Of a stretch of 63,114 nt of DNA, positions 26,102-36,462 are shown piece after piece. The stretch is taken from the NCBI GenBank assembly GCA_045539515.1, contig JAZQFN010000033.1, forward strand, positions 1-63,114, given 5' to 3'. Below the pieces are notes generated by a model. That model was not told the DNA's origin and did no database searches. It saw only the letters and a program-made list of their open reading frames with translations. The DNA is from RGIG8748 sp045539515. Its GTDB lineage: Bacteria; Bacillota; Clostridia; UMGS1810. Every line of letters begins with the position of its first letter. The first letter of the stretch is position 1. The translations under genes and the position numbers were made by a program.

Positions 26102-29100
26102 TCAGATTATGGGAGTAACAATTTCTACATCCTGGTATACAGGAAGACCTGTACCTGCAGGAATAAGCTTACCTAAGATTACGTTTTCCTTAAGACCGAT
26201 AAGAGGATCCTTCTTACCCTTGATAGCTGCATCGGTAAGAACTCTTGTTGTTTCCTGGAAGGAAGCAGCAGAAAGGAAGGAGTCTGTAGCAAGTGCTGTC
26301 TTGGTGATACCGAGGAGTACATCTTCGCACTCGGGTTCAGCTCCGCCGTTGGCAACAGCTGCCTTGCGTTCAGCTTCGAATTCTGCTCTGTCTATAAGTG
26401 AACCAATAAGCAGGTTGGTGTCACCGGGTTCGGTAACTTTAACCTTTCTTATCATCTGTCTTACGATAACTTCGATATGCTTATCGTTGATATCAATACC
26501 CTGAAGTCTGTAAACTCTCTGTACTTCCTGAATAAGATAGTCTGTTACAGCCTTTATACCATCTTTGCCCATTACACGGAGCAGATCCTGAGGATAGATA
26601 GAACCTTCGGTGAGTTCCTGAGCAAGAGCTACGGTATCACCGTCGCTAACCTTAAGTCTGGAACCGTAGGGAATAAGGTAATTATGAGTTTCGCCGTCAG
26701 GTGTTGTAATGACAGCTTCTCTCTTCTTCTGAGTTTCTTCAATCTTAACAGTACCTGCTTCTTCGGCGATAATAGCAACACCCTTGGGTCTTCTGGCTTC
26801 GAAGAGTTCTTCAACTCTGGGAAGACCCTGTGTGATATCGTCACCGGCAACACCGCCGGCATGGAAGGTTCTCATAGTAAGCTGTGTACCGGGTTCACCG
26901 ATGGACTGAGCAGCGATAATACCAACTGCTTCACCGGCATCAACCATATCACCGGAGGAAAGGTTGGAACCGTAACACTTAGCACAGATACCGATTCTTG
27001 CTTCGCAGGTAAGAATGCTTCTGATTTTAGCTTCGGTAACGCCGGCTGCTACAACCATATCTGCAGTAGCTTCGCCCATAAGGGAACCTGCAGCCACAAG
27101 AACTTCACCTGTTTCGGGATGGATGATATCTTCAAGAGCAGTTCTGCCTACGAGTCTGTCTCTGAAGCTTTCGATAATTTCTTCACCTATGGCAATCTTC
27201 TTAACTGTAATACCCTCGGAAGTACCGCAATCGTCCTCACGGATAATAACATCCTGAGATACGTCAACAAGTCTTCTTGTAAGGTAACCGGAGTCAGCAG
27301 TTCTGAGCGCTGTATCGGTAAGACCTTTACGGGCACCGTGAGTGGAAATGTAGTATTCCAAAACGTTAAGACCTTCTCTGAAGTTAGCCTTGATAGGAAT
27401 TTCGATAGCGTTACCCTGTGTATCCGCCATAAGACCACGCATACCGCAAAGCTGTTTGATCTGGTCTTTACTACCACGGGCACCGGATGTAGCCATCATA
27501 TATATGGGGTTGTACTGATCGAGGTTTTCCATAAGAGCATCGGAAATATCATCAACGGCACCGTTCCATACGGAGATAACCTTGTTGTATCTTTCCTCTT
27601 CTGTAATAAGACCTCTCTTGTACTGTTTTGTAACCTTATCAACGTCTTTCTGAGCTTCTTCGAGTCTGCCGTACTTGGATTCAGGAATCTTCATATCGAA
27701 TACGCTGATTGTAAGCGCACCCTTTGTGGAGAACTTGTAACCAAGTGACTTGATGCCATCGAGAACTGTAACGGAATCGGTTGTACCGTGGGTTCTGATG
27801 CACTTGTCAAGGATTTTACCAAGACCCTTCTTATCGGCAATAAATTCCATGCCGACTTCAAGCTCTAAGTAGTTGCCGCCCGAACGGTCTACAAGACCGA
27901 TATCCTGGGGAACCTGTTCGTTGAATATAATCTTACCTGCTGTAGCATCAATGATACCTTCATAGGTAACACCATCTACAACCTTTTTGCTGTAAACTTT
28001 AATAGGAGCGTGGAGTTCAAGAGCACCTGAGTTGTAAGCCATAAGAACCTCGTCGAAATCCTTAAAGTACTTACCTTCACCCTTTTCGCCTTGGAAGCAT
28101 CCTTCTTCGGTAAACTGAGCGGGTTTCTTGCCTGCTTCTTCAAGCTCTCTGTTCATTTTAATAAGGGAATCACCGCGGGTAATTGCCTTCTTGTTGTTTT
28201 TGTTAAATTCCTGATTACTTAAGTAGCAAACTATATCGCCAACTTCAAAGCCTGTATCACCGGGGTCGGTAATCTTAACTTCCTTGGGCTTATTGATTGT
28301 AAGATAGTAACTACCAAGTACCATATCCTGTGTAGGAACGGTTACAGGTTTACCATCCTGAGGCTTCAAGAGGTTATTTGCAGAAAGCATAAGGAATCTT
28401 GCTTCTGCCTGAGCCTCGGGAGAAAGGGGCACGTGAACAGCCATCTGGTCACCGTCGAAGTCGGCGTTAAACGCAGTACATACGAGAGGGTGAAGCTTTA
28501 AAGCTCTGCCTTCTACCAGAATGGGCTCGAATGCCTGAATACCAAGTCTGTGAAGTGTAGGAGCACGGTTCAAAAGAACGGGGTGTTCCTTGATAACATC
28601 TTCAAGTATATCCCAAACTTCGGGTTTAACTCTCTCTACCATACGCTTTGCACTCTTGATGTTGTGGCAAAGGTTATCGGATACAAGCTTCTTCATTACG
28701 AAGGGCTTAAAGAGTTCCAGAGCCATTTCCTTAGGAAGACCGCACTGGTAAATCTTAAGTTCGGGTCCTACAACGATAACGGAACGACCGGAATAGTCAA
28801 CACGCTTACCGAGAAGGTTCTGACGGAAACGTCCCTGCTTACCTTTGAGCATATCGGAAAGGGACTTAAGAGGTCTGTTTCCGGGGCCGGTAACGGGTCT
28901 GCCGCGTCTGCCGTTATCTATAAGAGCATCTACAGCTTCCTGAAGCATTCTCTTTTCGTTACGAACGATAATATCGGGAGCTTCAAGCTCTAAAAGTCTT
29001 TTAAGTCTGTTATTTCTGTTAATAACTCTTCTGTAGAGGTCGTTTAAGTCGGAAGTAGCAAATCTGCCGCCGTCAAGCTGCACCATAGGACGGATTTCGG

Positions 29101-29821
29101 GAGGAATTACGGGAATTACATCCATAATCATCCATTCGGGGCGGTTGCCGGAAAGTCTGAAGGATTCTACAACTTCAAGTCTTTTTGCTATTCTTACCTT
29201 TTTCTGACCCTGAGAGTTTTCCAATTCTTCCTTAAGCTGCTGAGAAAGTTCTTCAAGATCAATTGCCTGCAGAAGTTCCTTGATAGCCTCAGCACCGATA
29301 GATGCATTAAAGCCTTCCTTACCGTACTTTTCTACAGCTTCCTTGTATTCACTTTCAGAAAGAATCTGCTTTTCCTCTAAGTTTGTCTTACCGGGGTCTA
29401 TTACTATATATGATGCAAAGTAGAGCACCTTTTCAAGTATTCTGGGGCTGATATCCAATATAAGACCCATACGGCTGGGAATACCCTTGAAGTACCAGAT
29501 GTGAGATACGGGAGCTGCAAGCTCAATATGACCCATACGCTCTCTTCTTACCTTGGCACGGGTAACCTCAACACCGCACTTGTCACAGACAATACCCTTG
29601 TAACGGATTCTCTTGTACTTACCGCAAAAACATTCCCAGTCCTTGGTAGGTCCGAAAATTCTTTCACAGAAAAGACCGTCACGTTCGGGCTTTAAAGTTC
29701 TGTAGTTGATGGTTTCGGGTTTCTTTACCTCACCGTGTGACCACTCTCTGATTTTTTCCGGAGAAGCCAAACCGATTTGAATGGCACTAAAGCTCTTTTC
29801 TTCAATCATTGTTTCTGACAT
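26102..29821 (-). CDS. rpoC: RNA polymerase beta' subunit
   Basis: The 1239-residue subunit has the N-terminal zinc ribbon (CFCGKYKRIRYKGIVCDKCGVEVT), the catalytic NADFDGDQMAVH loop that binds Mg2+, the second zinc site (CGTSEG, then CARIGICAKCYG) and the conserved C-terminus. It starts 17 bases after rpoB with a GAAAGGAGA site. It is a normal-size Firmicutes beta'. Confidence 0.98.
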   Translation of the reverse strand: MSETMIEEKSFSAIQIGLASPEKIREWSHGEVKKPETINYRTLKPERDGLFCERIFGPTKDWECFCGKYKRIRYKGIVCDKCGVEVTRAKVRRERMGHIELAAPVSHIWYFKGIPSRMGLILDISPRILEKVLYFASYIVIDPGKTNLEEKQILSESEYKEAVEKYGKEGFNASIGAEAIKELLQAIDLEELSQQLKEELENSQGQKKVRIAKRLEVVESFRLSGNRPEWMIMDVIPVIPPEIRPMVQLDGGRFATSDLNDLYRRVINRNNRLKRLLELEAPDIIVRNEKRMLQEAVDALIDNGRRGRPVTGPGNRPLKSLSDMLKGKQGRFRQNLLGKRVDYSGRSVIVVGPELKIYQCGLPKEMALELFKPFVMKKLVSDNLCHNIKSAKRMVERVKPEVWDILEDVIKEHPVLLNRAPTLHRLGIQAFEPILVEGRALKLHPLVCTAFNADFDGDQMAVHVPLSPEAQAEARFLMLSANNLLKPQDGKPVTVPTQDMVLGSYYLTINKPKEVKITDPGDTGFEVGDIVCYLSNQEFNKNNKKAITRGDSLIKMNRELEEAGKKPAQFTEEGCFQGEKGEGKYFKDFDEVLMAYNSGALELHAPIKVYSKKVVDGVTYEGIIDATAGKIIFNEQVPQDIGLVDRSGGNYLELEVGMEFIADKKGLGKILDKCIRTHGTTDSVTVLDGIKSLGYKFSTKGALTISVFDMKIPESKYGRLEEAQKDVDKVTKQYKRGLITEEERYNKVISVWNGAVDDISDALMENLDQYNPIYMMATSGARGSKDQIKQLCGMRGLMADTQGNAIEIPIKANFREGLNVLEYYISTHGARKGLTDTALRTADSGYLTRRLVDVSQDVIIREDDCGTSEGITVKKIAIGEEIIESFRDRLVGRTALEDIIHPETGEVLVAAGSLMGEATADMVVAAGVTEAKIRSILTCEARIGICAKCYGSNLSSGDMVDAGEAVGIIAAQSIGEPGTQLTMRTFHAGGVAGDDITQGLPRVEELFEARRPKGVAIIAEEAGTVKIEETQKKREAVITTPDGETHNYLIPYGSRLKVSDGDTVALAQELTEGSIYPQDLLRVMGKDGIKAVTDYLIQEVQRVYRLQGIDINDKHIEVIVRQMIRKVKVTEPGDTNLLIGSLIDRAEFEAERKAAVANGGAEPECEDVLLGITKTALATDSFLSAASFQETTRVLTDAAIKGKKDPLIGLKENVILGKLIPAGTGLPVYQDVEIVTPII

Positions 29822-29838
29822 AGCTAATCTCCTTTCTC

Positions 29839-32800
29839 TTACTGGTCACTGCCGAAATCGTCAATGCTGCTGTCGATATCAAGGTCTTCATCAAAATCGA
29901 AGGACATGTTCTTGATATCAAGTTCCATCATTTCCTCTTCCGGTGCATCTTGTATATCATCTAATCCCTGAGAATATTCATCCTCAGGCTCATCCTCATC
30001 GGAACCGAGAGTCTTCATAAAGCTTTCGAAGAGATCATCATCTTCATCTTCGTCCTTATTGTCTGCGGAATCCGCGGGAGTTTCATCGGGTTCTGCCATT
30101 TCATAGAAATCGTCGCCACGATCGAAGTTAAACTTGAAGCCGTCATCGTCGAGGGTTTCCTTGAGTATGATTTCTTCATCGTTTTCGTCGAGAACTTTAA
30201 CATCAAGACCGAGGGACTGAAGTTCCTTAATAAGAACCTTGAAGGATTCGGGAACGCCCGGCTTGGGAATGTTCTCGCCCTTAACAATGCTCTCGTAGGT
30301 CTTAACTCTGCCCACAACGTCATCGGACTTAACTGTGAGGATTTCCTGAAGTGTATATGCGGCACCGTATGCTTCCAGTGCCCAAACTTCCATTTCACCG
30401 AATCTCTGTCCACCGAACTGAGCTTTACCACCCAGAGGCTGCTGAGTAACAAGTGAGTAAGGACCTGTACTTCTTGCGTGAATCTTATCGTCAACAAGGT
30501 GATGGAGTTTGAGGTAATACATATAACCAACGGTTACAGGACCATCGAAAGGTTCACCGGTTCTGCCGTCGTAAAGAACAGTCTTACCGTCGGGATTTTT
30601 ACCTGCCATTTCCAGAGCTTTACAGATATCTGCTTCTGTAGCGCCGTCAAATACAGGTGTGGCAATCTTCCAGCCAAGTGCCTTTGCTGCATAACCCAAG
30701 TGAACTTCAAGCACCTGACCGATATTCATACGGGAAGGTACGCCCAAGGGGTTAAGCACAATCTGGAGAGGTGTGCCGTCGGGAAGGAAAGGCATATCCT
30801 CTTCGGGAAGAATACGGGAGATAACGCCCTTGTTACCGTGACGACCCGCCATCTTATCACCTACGGATATCTTTCTCTTCTGTGCTATATAGCATCTTAC
30901 AAGCTGATTTACACCGGGAGAAAGCTCATCGCCGTTTTCACGGGTAAATATCTTGACATCTACTACTATACCTGCTTCACCGTGGGGAACTCTTAAGGAT
31001 GTATCTCTTACATCTCTTGCCTTTTCGCCGAATATTGCACGGAGAAGTCTTTCTTCTGCGGAAAGCTCGGTTTCACCCTTAGGTGTAACCTTACCTACAA
31101 GGATATCCCCTGCTCTTACTTCAGCACCGATTCTTACAATACCTCTGTCATCGATGTCTTTGAGTGCATCCTCACCTACATTGGAAATATCGCGGGTGAT
31201 TTCTTCTGCACCGAGCTTGGTATCTCTTGCTTCGCATTCATACTCTTCTATATGGATGGATGTAAATACATCTTCCTTAACGAGTCTTTCGTTAATTAAT
31301 ATAGCATCCTCGTAGTTGTAACCTTCCCATGTCATAAAGCCGATGAGAATGTTCTTACCGAGAGCTATTTCACCGTTTGCGGTGGAGGGGCCGTCTGCAA
31401 TGATGTCGCCCTTCTTTACCTTTTCGCCACAGTTTACGATAGGACGCTGATTAATACAGGTGCTCTGGTTGGAACGGAGGAACTTTGTAAGCTTATAGGT
31501 TTCAATGTGTCCGCCTTTTTCCTTAATAACGATTTCATCAGCGCCAACGCTCATAACCTCGCCATCTTCCTTGGCAAGTACACAAACGCCGGAATCCTTG
31601 GCTGCCTTGTATTCCATACCTGTACCAACGATAGGAGATTCAGTCTTTAAGAGAGGAACCGCCTGACGCTGCATGTTGGAGCCCATGAGAGCACGAACGG
31701 CGTCATCGTTTTCAAGGAAGGGAATCATTGCTGTAGCTACCGACACGATCTGTCTGGGAGATACGTCAACGAAGTCAACCTGTGAGGGATCCACTTCTAT
31801 AAATTCATCGCGGTATCTTACGATAACCTTTTCGTTTTCAAAAGTACCGTCGGGATTGATTCTTTCGCTGGCGGGGGCAACCTTGTAGTTATCCTCCACG
31901 TCTGCAGTCATATACACAACTTCGTCTACAACCTTGAGAGTTTCTTTATCGAACTTTCTGTAAGGTGCTTCAATAAAGCCGTATTCATTAATCTTTGCAT
32001 AAGATGCAAGGGAGTTGATAAGACCGATGTTAGGACCTTCAGGAGTTTCGATAGGACACATTCTGCCGTAGTGAGAATGGTGAACGTCTCGTACTTCAAA
32101 GCCTGCTCTTTCTCTGGAAAGACCGCCGGGACCAAGTGCCGAAAGTCTTCTCTTATGAGTAAGCTCTGCAAGGGGGTTGGTCTGATCCATAAACTGAGAA
32201 AGCTGTGAAGAACCAAAGAACTCTTTGATGGCACTTACCACAGGTCTGGAGTTAATAAGAGCCTGAGGTGTTACGGAGTCTAAGTCCTGAATGGTCATTC
32301 TTTCCCTTACAACTCTTTCAAGTCTGGAAAGACCGATTCTGAACTGGTTCTGCAAAAGCTCACCAACAGCACGGAGTCTTCTGTTGCCCAAATGGTCGAT
32401 ATCGTCTGTAGAGCCGATACCGTACTGAAGACCCAAGTGATAGTTGATGGACGCAAGGATATCGTCATTTACGATATGCTTGGGAATAAGGTCGTCTATT
32501 CTCTCTTTTATAGCGTTCTTAATATCCTCTTCAGATTCATTCTGTTCGAGGATTTCCTTTAATACCTTGTAACATACAAGTTCGTCAACTTCCACATCGG
32601 AAAGGTCGAAATCTACAAAGTTATTGATATCTACCATACCGTTGGAGAAGATTTTAACTTCCTTGCCTTCTACGGTTACATATACTACATTTACGCCGGC
32701 TTTTTCGATAAGCTCTGCCTTATCACGGGTAAGAGCTTCGCCTGCTGTAGCAAGGATTTCACCTGTTTCGGGGTCTGCAACATCTTTTGCAAGGGTTTTG

Positions 32801-33675
32801 TTTCTGATTCTGGAAGAGATGGCAAGCTTCTTATTGAACTTATAACGGCCAACCTTGGAGATATCATATCTCTTTGCATCATAGAAGAGTGCATTAATAA
32901 GAGATGTGGCACTTTCCACTGTGGGAGGCTCGCCGGGACGAAGCTTTTTGTATATCTCAATGAGAGCTTCCTCGGCACTTGCGGTAGCATCCTTTTCCAA
33001 GGTAACCTGGATGGTGTTGTCGTAGCCAAAGAGCTCTAATATTTCTTCATTGGTATTTATTCCGAGTGCACGGATAAGAACTGTAACAGGGAGCTTTCTT
33101 GTTCTGTCTATTCTTACGGAGAATACATCGTTGGAATCGGTTTCATACTCAAGCCAAGCACCGCGATTGGGTATAACGGTAGCATTGTAGAGCTCTTTAC
33201 CGATTTTATCGTGCTGCATATCAAAGTATATGCCGGGGCTTCTTACAACCTGGCTTACGATAACACGCTCCGCACCGTTGATAATAAAGGTACCGGAATC
33301 TGTCATAAGGGGGAATTCGCCCATGAAGATTTCCTGTTCTTTAACCTCACCGGTTTCCTTGTTTATAAGTCTTACTTTAATTTTAAGGGGCTTGGAATAT
33401 GTAGCATCGCGTGCCTTACATTCCTCAATTGAGTACTTGGGATTGTCATCAAGATAATAGTCATCGAACTCAAGTACGAGATTTCCTGCGAAATCACAAA
33501 TAGGAGATACATCATGGAGTACCTCTTTTAATCCCTTCTCGATGAACCAATCATATGACTTTTTCTGCACCTCAATTAAGTTTGGCATCTCAAGAACTTC
33601 TTCTACTTTGGAGTAGCTCATTCTTTCATTCTTACCAAGCATGATAGGATGTGGACGTGCCGTCAATTTAATCAC
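29839..33675 (-). CDS. rpoB: RNA polymerase beta subunit with a long acidic tail
   Basis: The 1278-residue subunit has the rifampicin-pocket region SQFMDQTNPLAELTHKRRLS, which looks rifampicin sensitive (conserved D, H and S positions). The catalytic-core sequences KMAGRHGNKGVIS and GGQRFGEMEVWALEAYGAA are present. Beyond the usual end (about residue 1170) there is a ~109-residue acidic tail dense in Asp/Glu (for example KDEDEDDDLFESFMKTLG). A near-consensus promoter lies 150 bases upstream. Confidence 0.98.
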   Translation of the reverse strand: MIKLTARPHPIMLGKNERMSYSKVEEVLEMPNLIEVQKKSYDWFIEKGLKEVLHDVSPICDFAGNLVLEFDDYYLDDNPKYSIEECKARDATYSKPLKIKVRLINKETGEVKEQEIFMGEFPLMTDSGTFIINGAERVIVSQVVRSPGIYFDMQHDKIGKELYNATVIPNRGAWLEYETDSNDVFSVRIDRTRKLPVTVLIRALGINTNEEILELFGYDNTIQVTLEKDATASAEEALIEIYKKLRPGEPPTVESATSLINALFYDAKRYDISKVGRYKFNKKLAISSRIRNKTLAKDVADPETGEILATAGEALTRDKAELIEKAGVNVVYVTVEGKEVKIFSNGMVDINNFVDFDLSDVEVDELVCYKVLKEILEQNESEEDIKNAIKERIDDLIPKHIVNDDILASINYHLGLQYGIGSTDDIDHLGNRRLRAVGELLQNQFRIGLSRLERVVRERMTIQDLDSVTPQALINSRPVVSAIKEFFGSSQLSQFMDQTNPLAELTHKRRLSALGPGGLSRERAGFEVRDVHHSHYGRMCPIETPEGPNIGLINSLASYAKINEYGFIEAPYRKFDKETLKVVDEVVYMTADVEDNYKVAPASERINPDGTFENEKVIVRYRDEFIEVDPSQVDFVDVSPRQIVSVATAMIPFLENDDAVRALMGSNMQRQAVPLLKTESPIVGTGMEYKAAKDSGVCVLAKEDGEVMSVGADEIVIKEKGGHIETYKLTKFLRSNQSTCINQRPIVNCGEKVKKGDIIADGPSTANGEIALGKNILIGFMTWEGYNYEDAILINERLVKEDVFTSIHIEEYECEARDTKLGAEEITRDISNVGEDALKDIDDRGIVRIGAEVRAGDILVGKVTPKGETELSAEERLLRAIFGEKARDVRDTSLRVPHGEAGIVVDVKIFTRENGDELSPGVNQLVRCYIAQKRKISVGDKMAGRHGNKGVISRILPEEDMPFLPDGTPLQIVLNPLGVPSRMNIGQVLEVHLGYAAKALGWKIATPVFDGATEADICKALEMAGKNPDGKTVLYDGRTGEPFDGPVTVGYMYYLKLHHLVDDKIHARSTGPYSLVTQQPLGGKAQFGGQRFGEMEVWALEAYGAAYTLQEILTVKSDDVVGRVKTYESIVKGENIPKPGVPESFKVLIKELQSLGLDVKVLDENDEEIILKETLDDDGFKFNFDRGDDFYEMAEPDETPADSADNKDEDEDDDLFESFMKTLGSDEDEPEDEYSQGLDDIQDAPEEEMMELDIKNMSFDFDEDLDIDSSIDDFGSDQ

Positions 33676-33824
33676 CTCATATTATTATTTGCAACCCTGT
33701 AACACTTATTGTAAACTATATATTGTTTCTAATAATATTACCAAATTTTTCCGTAAATATCCCTTAAAAATCGGGAATCTGCACAAAGGCAAACTTACAA
33801 AAAAAGATACAACTGCAGTTTACT

Positions 33825-33853
33825 ATCATATCATAACATTTCAATTATGTCAA
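33825..33853 (-). promoter_or_regulatory. rpoB promoter
   Basis: TTGACA (33853-33848), a 17-bp spacer and TATGAT (33830-33825) on the minus strand. The leader to rpoB is about 145 bases and AT-rich. Confidence 0.85.
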
Positions 33854-33916
33854 GGAAAATTTTTTTATTTTTTACAAAAAGTTTATTTTGCCTTTGTATC
33901 TTTTGAACAAGTGGTT

Positions 33917-34387
33917 TTAGTCTATAATAAAATCATCGTTAAAGCCTTTATCAAGAACACCCTTTGCATATTGTTTTGCAAGTTCAAGAGAGTGAAGCCT
34001 GTAGTTACCGCACTGAATGGGGTTAACTGCAGGAACATCATCGGATTTAAGCACATCGTTTAATGACTTTATCATAACGTCTTTGATTACGCTTACCTCA
34101 GGGCTTCCCCATACAGTTAGGTAAAAGCCTGTTCTGCATCCCATGGGAGAAAGGTCTATGATTCCTTCCATATAATTACGCATATATGTAGCCATAAGAT
34201 GCTCTAAAGTATGAATACCGGGAGAATCCAATTCTTCTTCGTTTGGCTGACAAAAGCGAATGTCATATTTTGTCACCTTGTCACCCTTTTCACCCTGATA
34301 TACTGTGCACATTCTTATAAATGGAGCCTTTACCTTTGTGTGGTCTAAGGTAAAGCTCTCAACTAACTCTTTTCCGTTTTCGTTCAT
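33917..34387 (-). CDS. luxS: S-ribosylhomocysteine lyase
   Basis: LuxS cleaves S-ribosylhomocysteine to homocysteine and DPD, the precursor of autoinducer-2. The 156-residue protein has the metal motif HTLEH (H59, E62, H63), the catalytic SPMGCRTGFYL (C84) and the third metal ligand C126 in QCGNYR. ATG at 34387 was chosen behind GAGGAGGTATG. It is the last gene of a four-gene minus-strand run. Confidence 0.97.
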   Translation of the reverse strand: MNENGKELVESFTLDHTKVKAPFIRMCTVYQGEKGDKVTKYDIRFCQPNEEELDSPGIHTLEHLMATYMRNYMEGIIDLSPMGCRTGFYLTVWGSPEVSVIKDVMIKSLNDVLKSDDVPAVNPIQCGNYRLHSLELAKQYAKGVLDKGFNDDFIID

Positions 34388-34401
34388 AGTTACATACCTC
34401 C

Positions 34402-34884
34402 TCAATCGTGATGATGTGTGTGCTTTTTACCTGCGTGAGTATACAGAAGATTTGCAAGTGCAATATCGTTCTCATCAAAAACCACAATACCATTGTCCGT
34501 AAGAAGTCTTGCGGTTACTCCCATTCCGGAAATCTTTTTGCCGCCAAATGTGCCGTCATAAATCTTCTTGCATCCGCAGGATGGACTGCCTTGCTTTAAT
34601 ATTGCAAGAATTACACCCTCTTCCCTTGCCTTCTTAAGAGCTTCTTCGGCGCCTTTGCTGAAAGCCTCGGTAACATCTTCACCAAGGGTATTTACCACCT
34701 TTTCACCCTGAAGTTCGCTGCAGGGTCTTGGAGTTTTAAGGCCTCCCATAACCTCGGGGCAAACAGGCACAAGCTCGCCTTTATTCTTCCATTTAAGAAA
34801 AAGAGGGTGCTTACATATATTGTTGGTTCCGTCGTATTTGGTGCACTCACCATAGAGGCAAGCGGATACTAATATCTTTGGCAT
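34402..34884 (-). CDS. DUF523 / YbbK-family protein
   Basis: The 160-residue protein has the family cysteines in VSACLYGECTKYDG, VCPEVMGGL and KQGSPSCGCKKIYDG, suggestive of a metal or cluster site. Function in the family is unknown. The C-terminus ends HTHHHD, a small histidine-rich tail. It is separated from luxS by 14 bases and from the upstream transporter by 15. Confidence 0.88.
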   Translation of the reverse strand: MPKILVSACLYGECTKYDGTNNICKHPLFLKWKNKGELVPVCPEVMGGLKTPRPCSELQGEKVVNTLGEDVTEAFSKGAEEALKKAREEGVILAILKQGSPSCGCKKIYDGTFGGKKISGMGVTARLLTDNGIVVFDENDIALANLLYTHAGKKHTHHHD

Positions 34885-34899
34885 ATTAAGGATTCCTTT

Positions 34900-35823
34900 C
34901 TACTGTTTCTTTGGCTTCCTTTCGGGAAGCTCCACTAAAATAATTGCAACCATCATAAATGCACAGCCTGCAATGGCACGTACACCGGGTTCATTGCCGG
35001 ATATTAGGATACCTGCCAGAAGTGCAAAGAGGGATTCCATACTCATTATAATGGAAGCAACTGCAGGCTCGGCATTCTTCTGCCCTAAAATCTGGAAGGT
35101 ATATGCAACGCCGGAGCTCATAACGCCTGCATAAAGAATTGGAATTGTGCAGGCTTTGATTTCCTCAAAGGAAGGTCTGTCTACCGCTATTATGTACACA
35201 AGGCTTATGATACCCACCACAAAGAACTGTATAAAGGAAAGCTTTACGCCATCCACCTTGGGGGAAAAATAATCTATGGCAATAATGTGGAGTGCAAACA
35301 CAAATGCACAACCCAAAAGCAAAAGTTCGGATTTATTAAAGGAAAAGCTTGTACCCTCTTTAACACAAAGAAAATATAAACCAAAGGTAGCAAGCACAAC
35401 ACTTATCCAAATAACCGGGCGGACCTTCTTGCCCATAAAAATTCCTATGATGGGAACTATAATAAGGTAAAGGGCTGTCATAAACCCTGCCTTGCCCTCA
35501 TCGGCATCAACCAATGCCATAGTCTGGAGCGTACTTGCCGTAAAAAGAATAATTCCGCAAATGATACCGCCGATAATTAAGGTTTTGGGATTCGTCTTAA
35601 TCTGTGTGCCTTTTTTCCGTGAGGAAGCAGTCATTATTAAAATAACCGGCATAAGGGCGATGCAACCCACGAAATTTCGTATGCCGTTGTATGTAATGGG
35701 GTGAAGCACGTCAACGCCTTCCCTTTGAGCCACAAAAGCAGTACCCCATATTAAAGCAGCAATAAAGAGAAAAACATTACTGCGGTATCTTTGAAACTTT
35801 GATGTCTTGGTCGGGATTGTCAT
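34900..35823 (-). CDS. EamA (DMT) family transporter
   Basis: The 307-residue protein has about ten membrane spans in two EamA repeats. Characteristic segments are FLFIAALIWGTAFVAQREG near the N-terminus and GVMSSGVAYTFQILGQKNAEPAVASIIMS in the second half. ATG at 35823 was chosen behind AAAGGAGAAC. The substrate cannot be told; family members export amino acids, metabolites or drugs. Confidence 0.9.
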   Translation of the reverse strand: MTIPTKTSKFQRYRSNVFLFIAALIWGTAFVAQREGVDVLHPITYNGIRNFVGCIALMPVILIMTASSRKKGTQIKTNPKTLIIGGIICGIILFTASTLQTMALVDADEGKAGFMTALYLIIVPIIGIFMGKKVRPVIWISVVLATFGLYFLCVKEGTSFSFNKSELLLLGCAFVFALHIIAIDYFSPKVDGVKLSFIQFFVVGIISLVYIIAVDRPSFEEIKACTIPILYAGVMSSGVAYTFQILGQKNAEPAVASIIMSMESLFALLAGILISGNEPGVRAIAGCAFMMVAIILVELPERKPKKQ

Positions 35824-35840
35824 CCTGAGTTCTCCTTTTG

Positions 35841-36209
35841 TTAAAAAATCCTGGAAATAAGGGTGCATATGCCGCTAAGGGGCATACACAGAAAAAACCA
35901 AAGCAAACTGTACTTTAAGCATATCTGACCCATAAAGTTAAAAGGCAGGGAGGAATAATCCCACACATTCCACTTAAGGATAAGATTTACCGTAACTCCC
36001 ACAAGAAACTCCGCAGCGGTAATAACCGCCGAACCGGCAACGCATTTAAGGAGTATATTCTCCGTACGGAGCACACCGTTTAAAAGATATATAATGAGAA
36101 AACAAGCTCCGCCGGTAACTGCCATTGTCCAATGAGTATAACCTCTCCAGAATACCTCCAGACCCGAATAACCGGCAGAACCGATTAAAAAAATTAAAAT
36201 ATATTTCAT
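35841..36209 (-). CDS. CmpB-type small membrane protein
   Basis: The 122-residue protein has four membrane spans with the sequences YSGLEVFWRGYTHWTM and LKWNVWDYSSLPFNFMGQIC, typical of the putative ABC-transporter type IV / CmpB family. The family's transport role is not proven. It opens the run of cmpB-like, eamA, DUF523 and luxS. Confidence 0.8.
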   Translation of the reverse strand: MKYILIFLIGSAGYSGLEVFWRGYTHWTMAVTGGACFLIIYLLNGVLRTENILLKCVAGSAVITAAEFLVGVTVNLILKWNVWDYSSLPFNFMGQICLKYSLLWFFLCMPLSGICTLISRIF

Positions 36210-36379
36210 TTAAAATCCCCACAATATTTTATAATAAATATTATTGGGTCTTTGGTTCTGTTTATTCCGGGGGTTTATGGCTCTTTTGGTTCAAAATGCC
36301 TGATAATAACCCTATTATATAATATTATAGTACGAATGGAAAATTTTTTCAAGTTATTTTGATTTTTTCTTACATAATA

Positions 36380-36408
36380 TTGACCTTTCATAGTGCATAT
36401 GATAAAAT
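36380..36408 (+). promoter_or_regulatory. Promoter of the MarR/ABC operon
   Basis: TTGACC (36380-36385), a 17-bp spacer and TAAAAT (36403-36408). The -10 lies inside the operator palindrome. Confidence 0.8.
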
Positions 36409-36443
36409 AGTTGCAGGTGAAACTGTTTCACCTGCAACTATTT
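36405..36443. promoter_or_regulatory. Perfect 18-bp inverted-repeat operator
   Basis: AAATAGTTGCAGGTGAAA (36405-36422) is matched exactly in inverse at 36426-36443 with a 3-base spacer. It overlaps the -10 and start region, 20 bases before the MarR gene, so autorepression by that protein is likely. As RNA it would also form a very stable hairpin at the 5' end of the mRNA. Confidence 0.88.
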
Positions 36444-36462
36444 ATATAAAAAGAGGTATCCT

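Noticed and set aside
26477..27748. Long plus-strand ORF inside rpoC
   Set aside because: It is antisense to a highly conserved gene, is Cys/Ser/Asn-rich and matches no known protein.
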